From assembly GCA_013399115.1 (NCBI GenBank), contig VXAA01003392.1:300392-364391 (forward strand): a stretch of DNA of 64,000 nucleotides, in the 5' to 3' direction. Made by a program: the position numbers and the translations under genes. Positions 63,813 through 64,000 of the stretch are shown in pieces; positions within the stretch are counted from its first letter, which is position 1, and every line of letters starts with the position of its first letter. This DNA is from Anseranas semipalmata (Eukaryota; Chordata; Aves; Anseriformes; Anseranatidae). The notes beneath the pieces are model-generated. The model was given only the letters and a program-made list of their open reading frames with translations, had not been told where the DNA came from and ran no database searches.

Positions 63813-64000
63813 AGGCAGATGTGCCAAGAAGAACAACAAAAGTTGTTGGAGGGACTGGAAAACAAGACATGTGAGGAGCGACAGAGGGAACTTGGGTTTA
63901 GTCTGGAGAAAAGGAGGCTGAGGGGACACCTCATCACTGTCTATAACTACATGAAAGGTGGTTGCAGAGAGGAGGATGTTGGTCTCTTTTTTCAGGTGAC
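63813..64000 (+). mobile_element. CR1 LINE fragment running off the window
   Basis: Plus-strand CR1: 'gttggagggactggaaaaca' (family GGGACTGGAGCA), 'ggtttagtctggagaaaagg' then 'aggctgaggggacacctcat' (GAGAAGAGGAGGCTGAGGGG), 'gtctataactacatgaaagg' (CTCTACAACTACCTGAAAGG) and 'gcagagaggaggatgttggt' followed by 'ctcttttttcaggtgac'. The 3' end lies beyond the window. Divergence is low to moderate. The start is approximate. Confidence 0.88.

Larger units (their letters stand above)
21740..64000 (+). other. ANKS1B: ANKS1B intron 1 (incomplete)
   Basis: Starts with the donor at 21740 and runs off the window. I searched for exon 2, which should continue the protein with an Ile-Trp-Arg-Gly-like segment leading into an ankyrin repeat, and saw none. 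ANKS1B is known in mammals for very long introns. The intron holds CR1 fragments, simple repeats, two RT relics, a templated-insertion candidate and one GC-richer block, listed separately. Confidence 0.8.

Overview
This is vertebrate nuclear DNA, almost certainly from a bird. It is AT-rich and gene-poor, with spliced exons carrying GT/AG borders, several CR1 LINE fragments including a little-diverged one of typical avian sequence at about 15.8 kb, simple repeats, and one CpG island broken by an assembly gap. I see no operons, CRISPR arrays, tRNA or rRNA genes.

Layout. (1) 1-5.4 kb: the last three coding exons I can recognise of UHRF1BP1L (also called BLTP3B or SHIP164), plus strand, ending in a stop at 4277 and followed by a 3' UTR with candidate poly(A) signals. 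(2) 5.4-20.4 kb: intergenic DNA with old and young CR1 fragments, a strong CTCF-like motif at 9643, and CpG-rich patches near 16.7 and 17.4 kb. (3) 20.4-21.76 kb: a CpG island containing a 528-base run of N, and exon 1 of ANKS1B (ATG at 21606, splice donor at 21740). The order UHRF1BP1L then ANKS1B on one strand agrees with the mammalian arrangement as I know it. (4) 21.74-64 kb: the start of ANKS1B intron 1. No second exon was recognised, so the intron is at least 42 kb.

The most interesting non-genic signals lie in this intron. One is a perfect 53-bp inverted copy of bases 38912-38964 found at 41391-41443, between 16-bp direct repeats, which looks like a templated insertion. Two decayed reverse-transcriptase relics, at about 51.3-52.2 kb and 59.85-60.25 kb, have the motif order of DIRS-type (tyrosine-recombinase) retrotransposons; I am not aware of this class as a usual component of bird genomes. 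A GC-richer block at 60.86-61.74 kb holds nested imperfect duplications and may be an LTR.

The two genes are neighbours rather than a pathway: UHRF1BP1L encodes a bridge-like lipid-transfer protein of the endosome/Golgi system, and ANKS1B encodes an ankyrin/SAM/PTB scaffold of neuronal synapses. I found no convincing new multi-gene system here.
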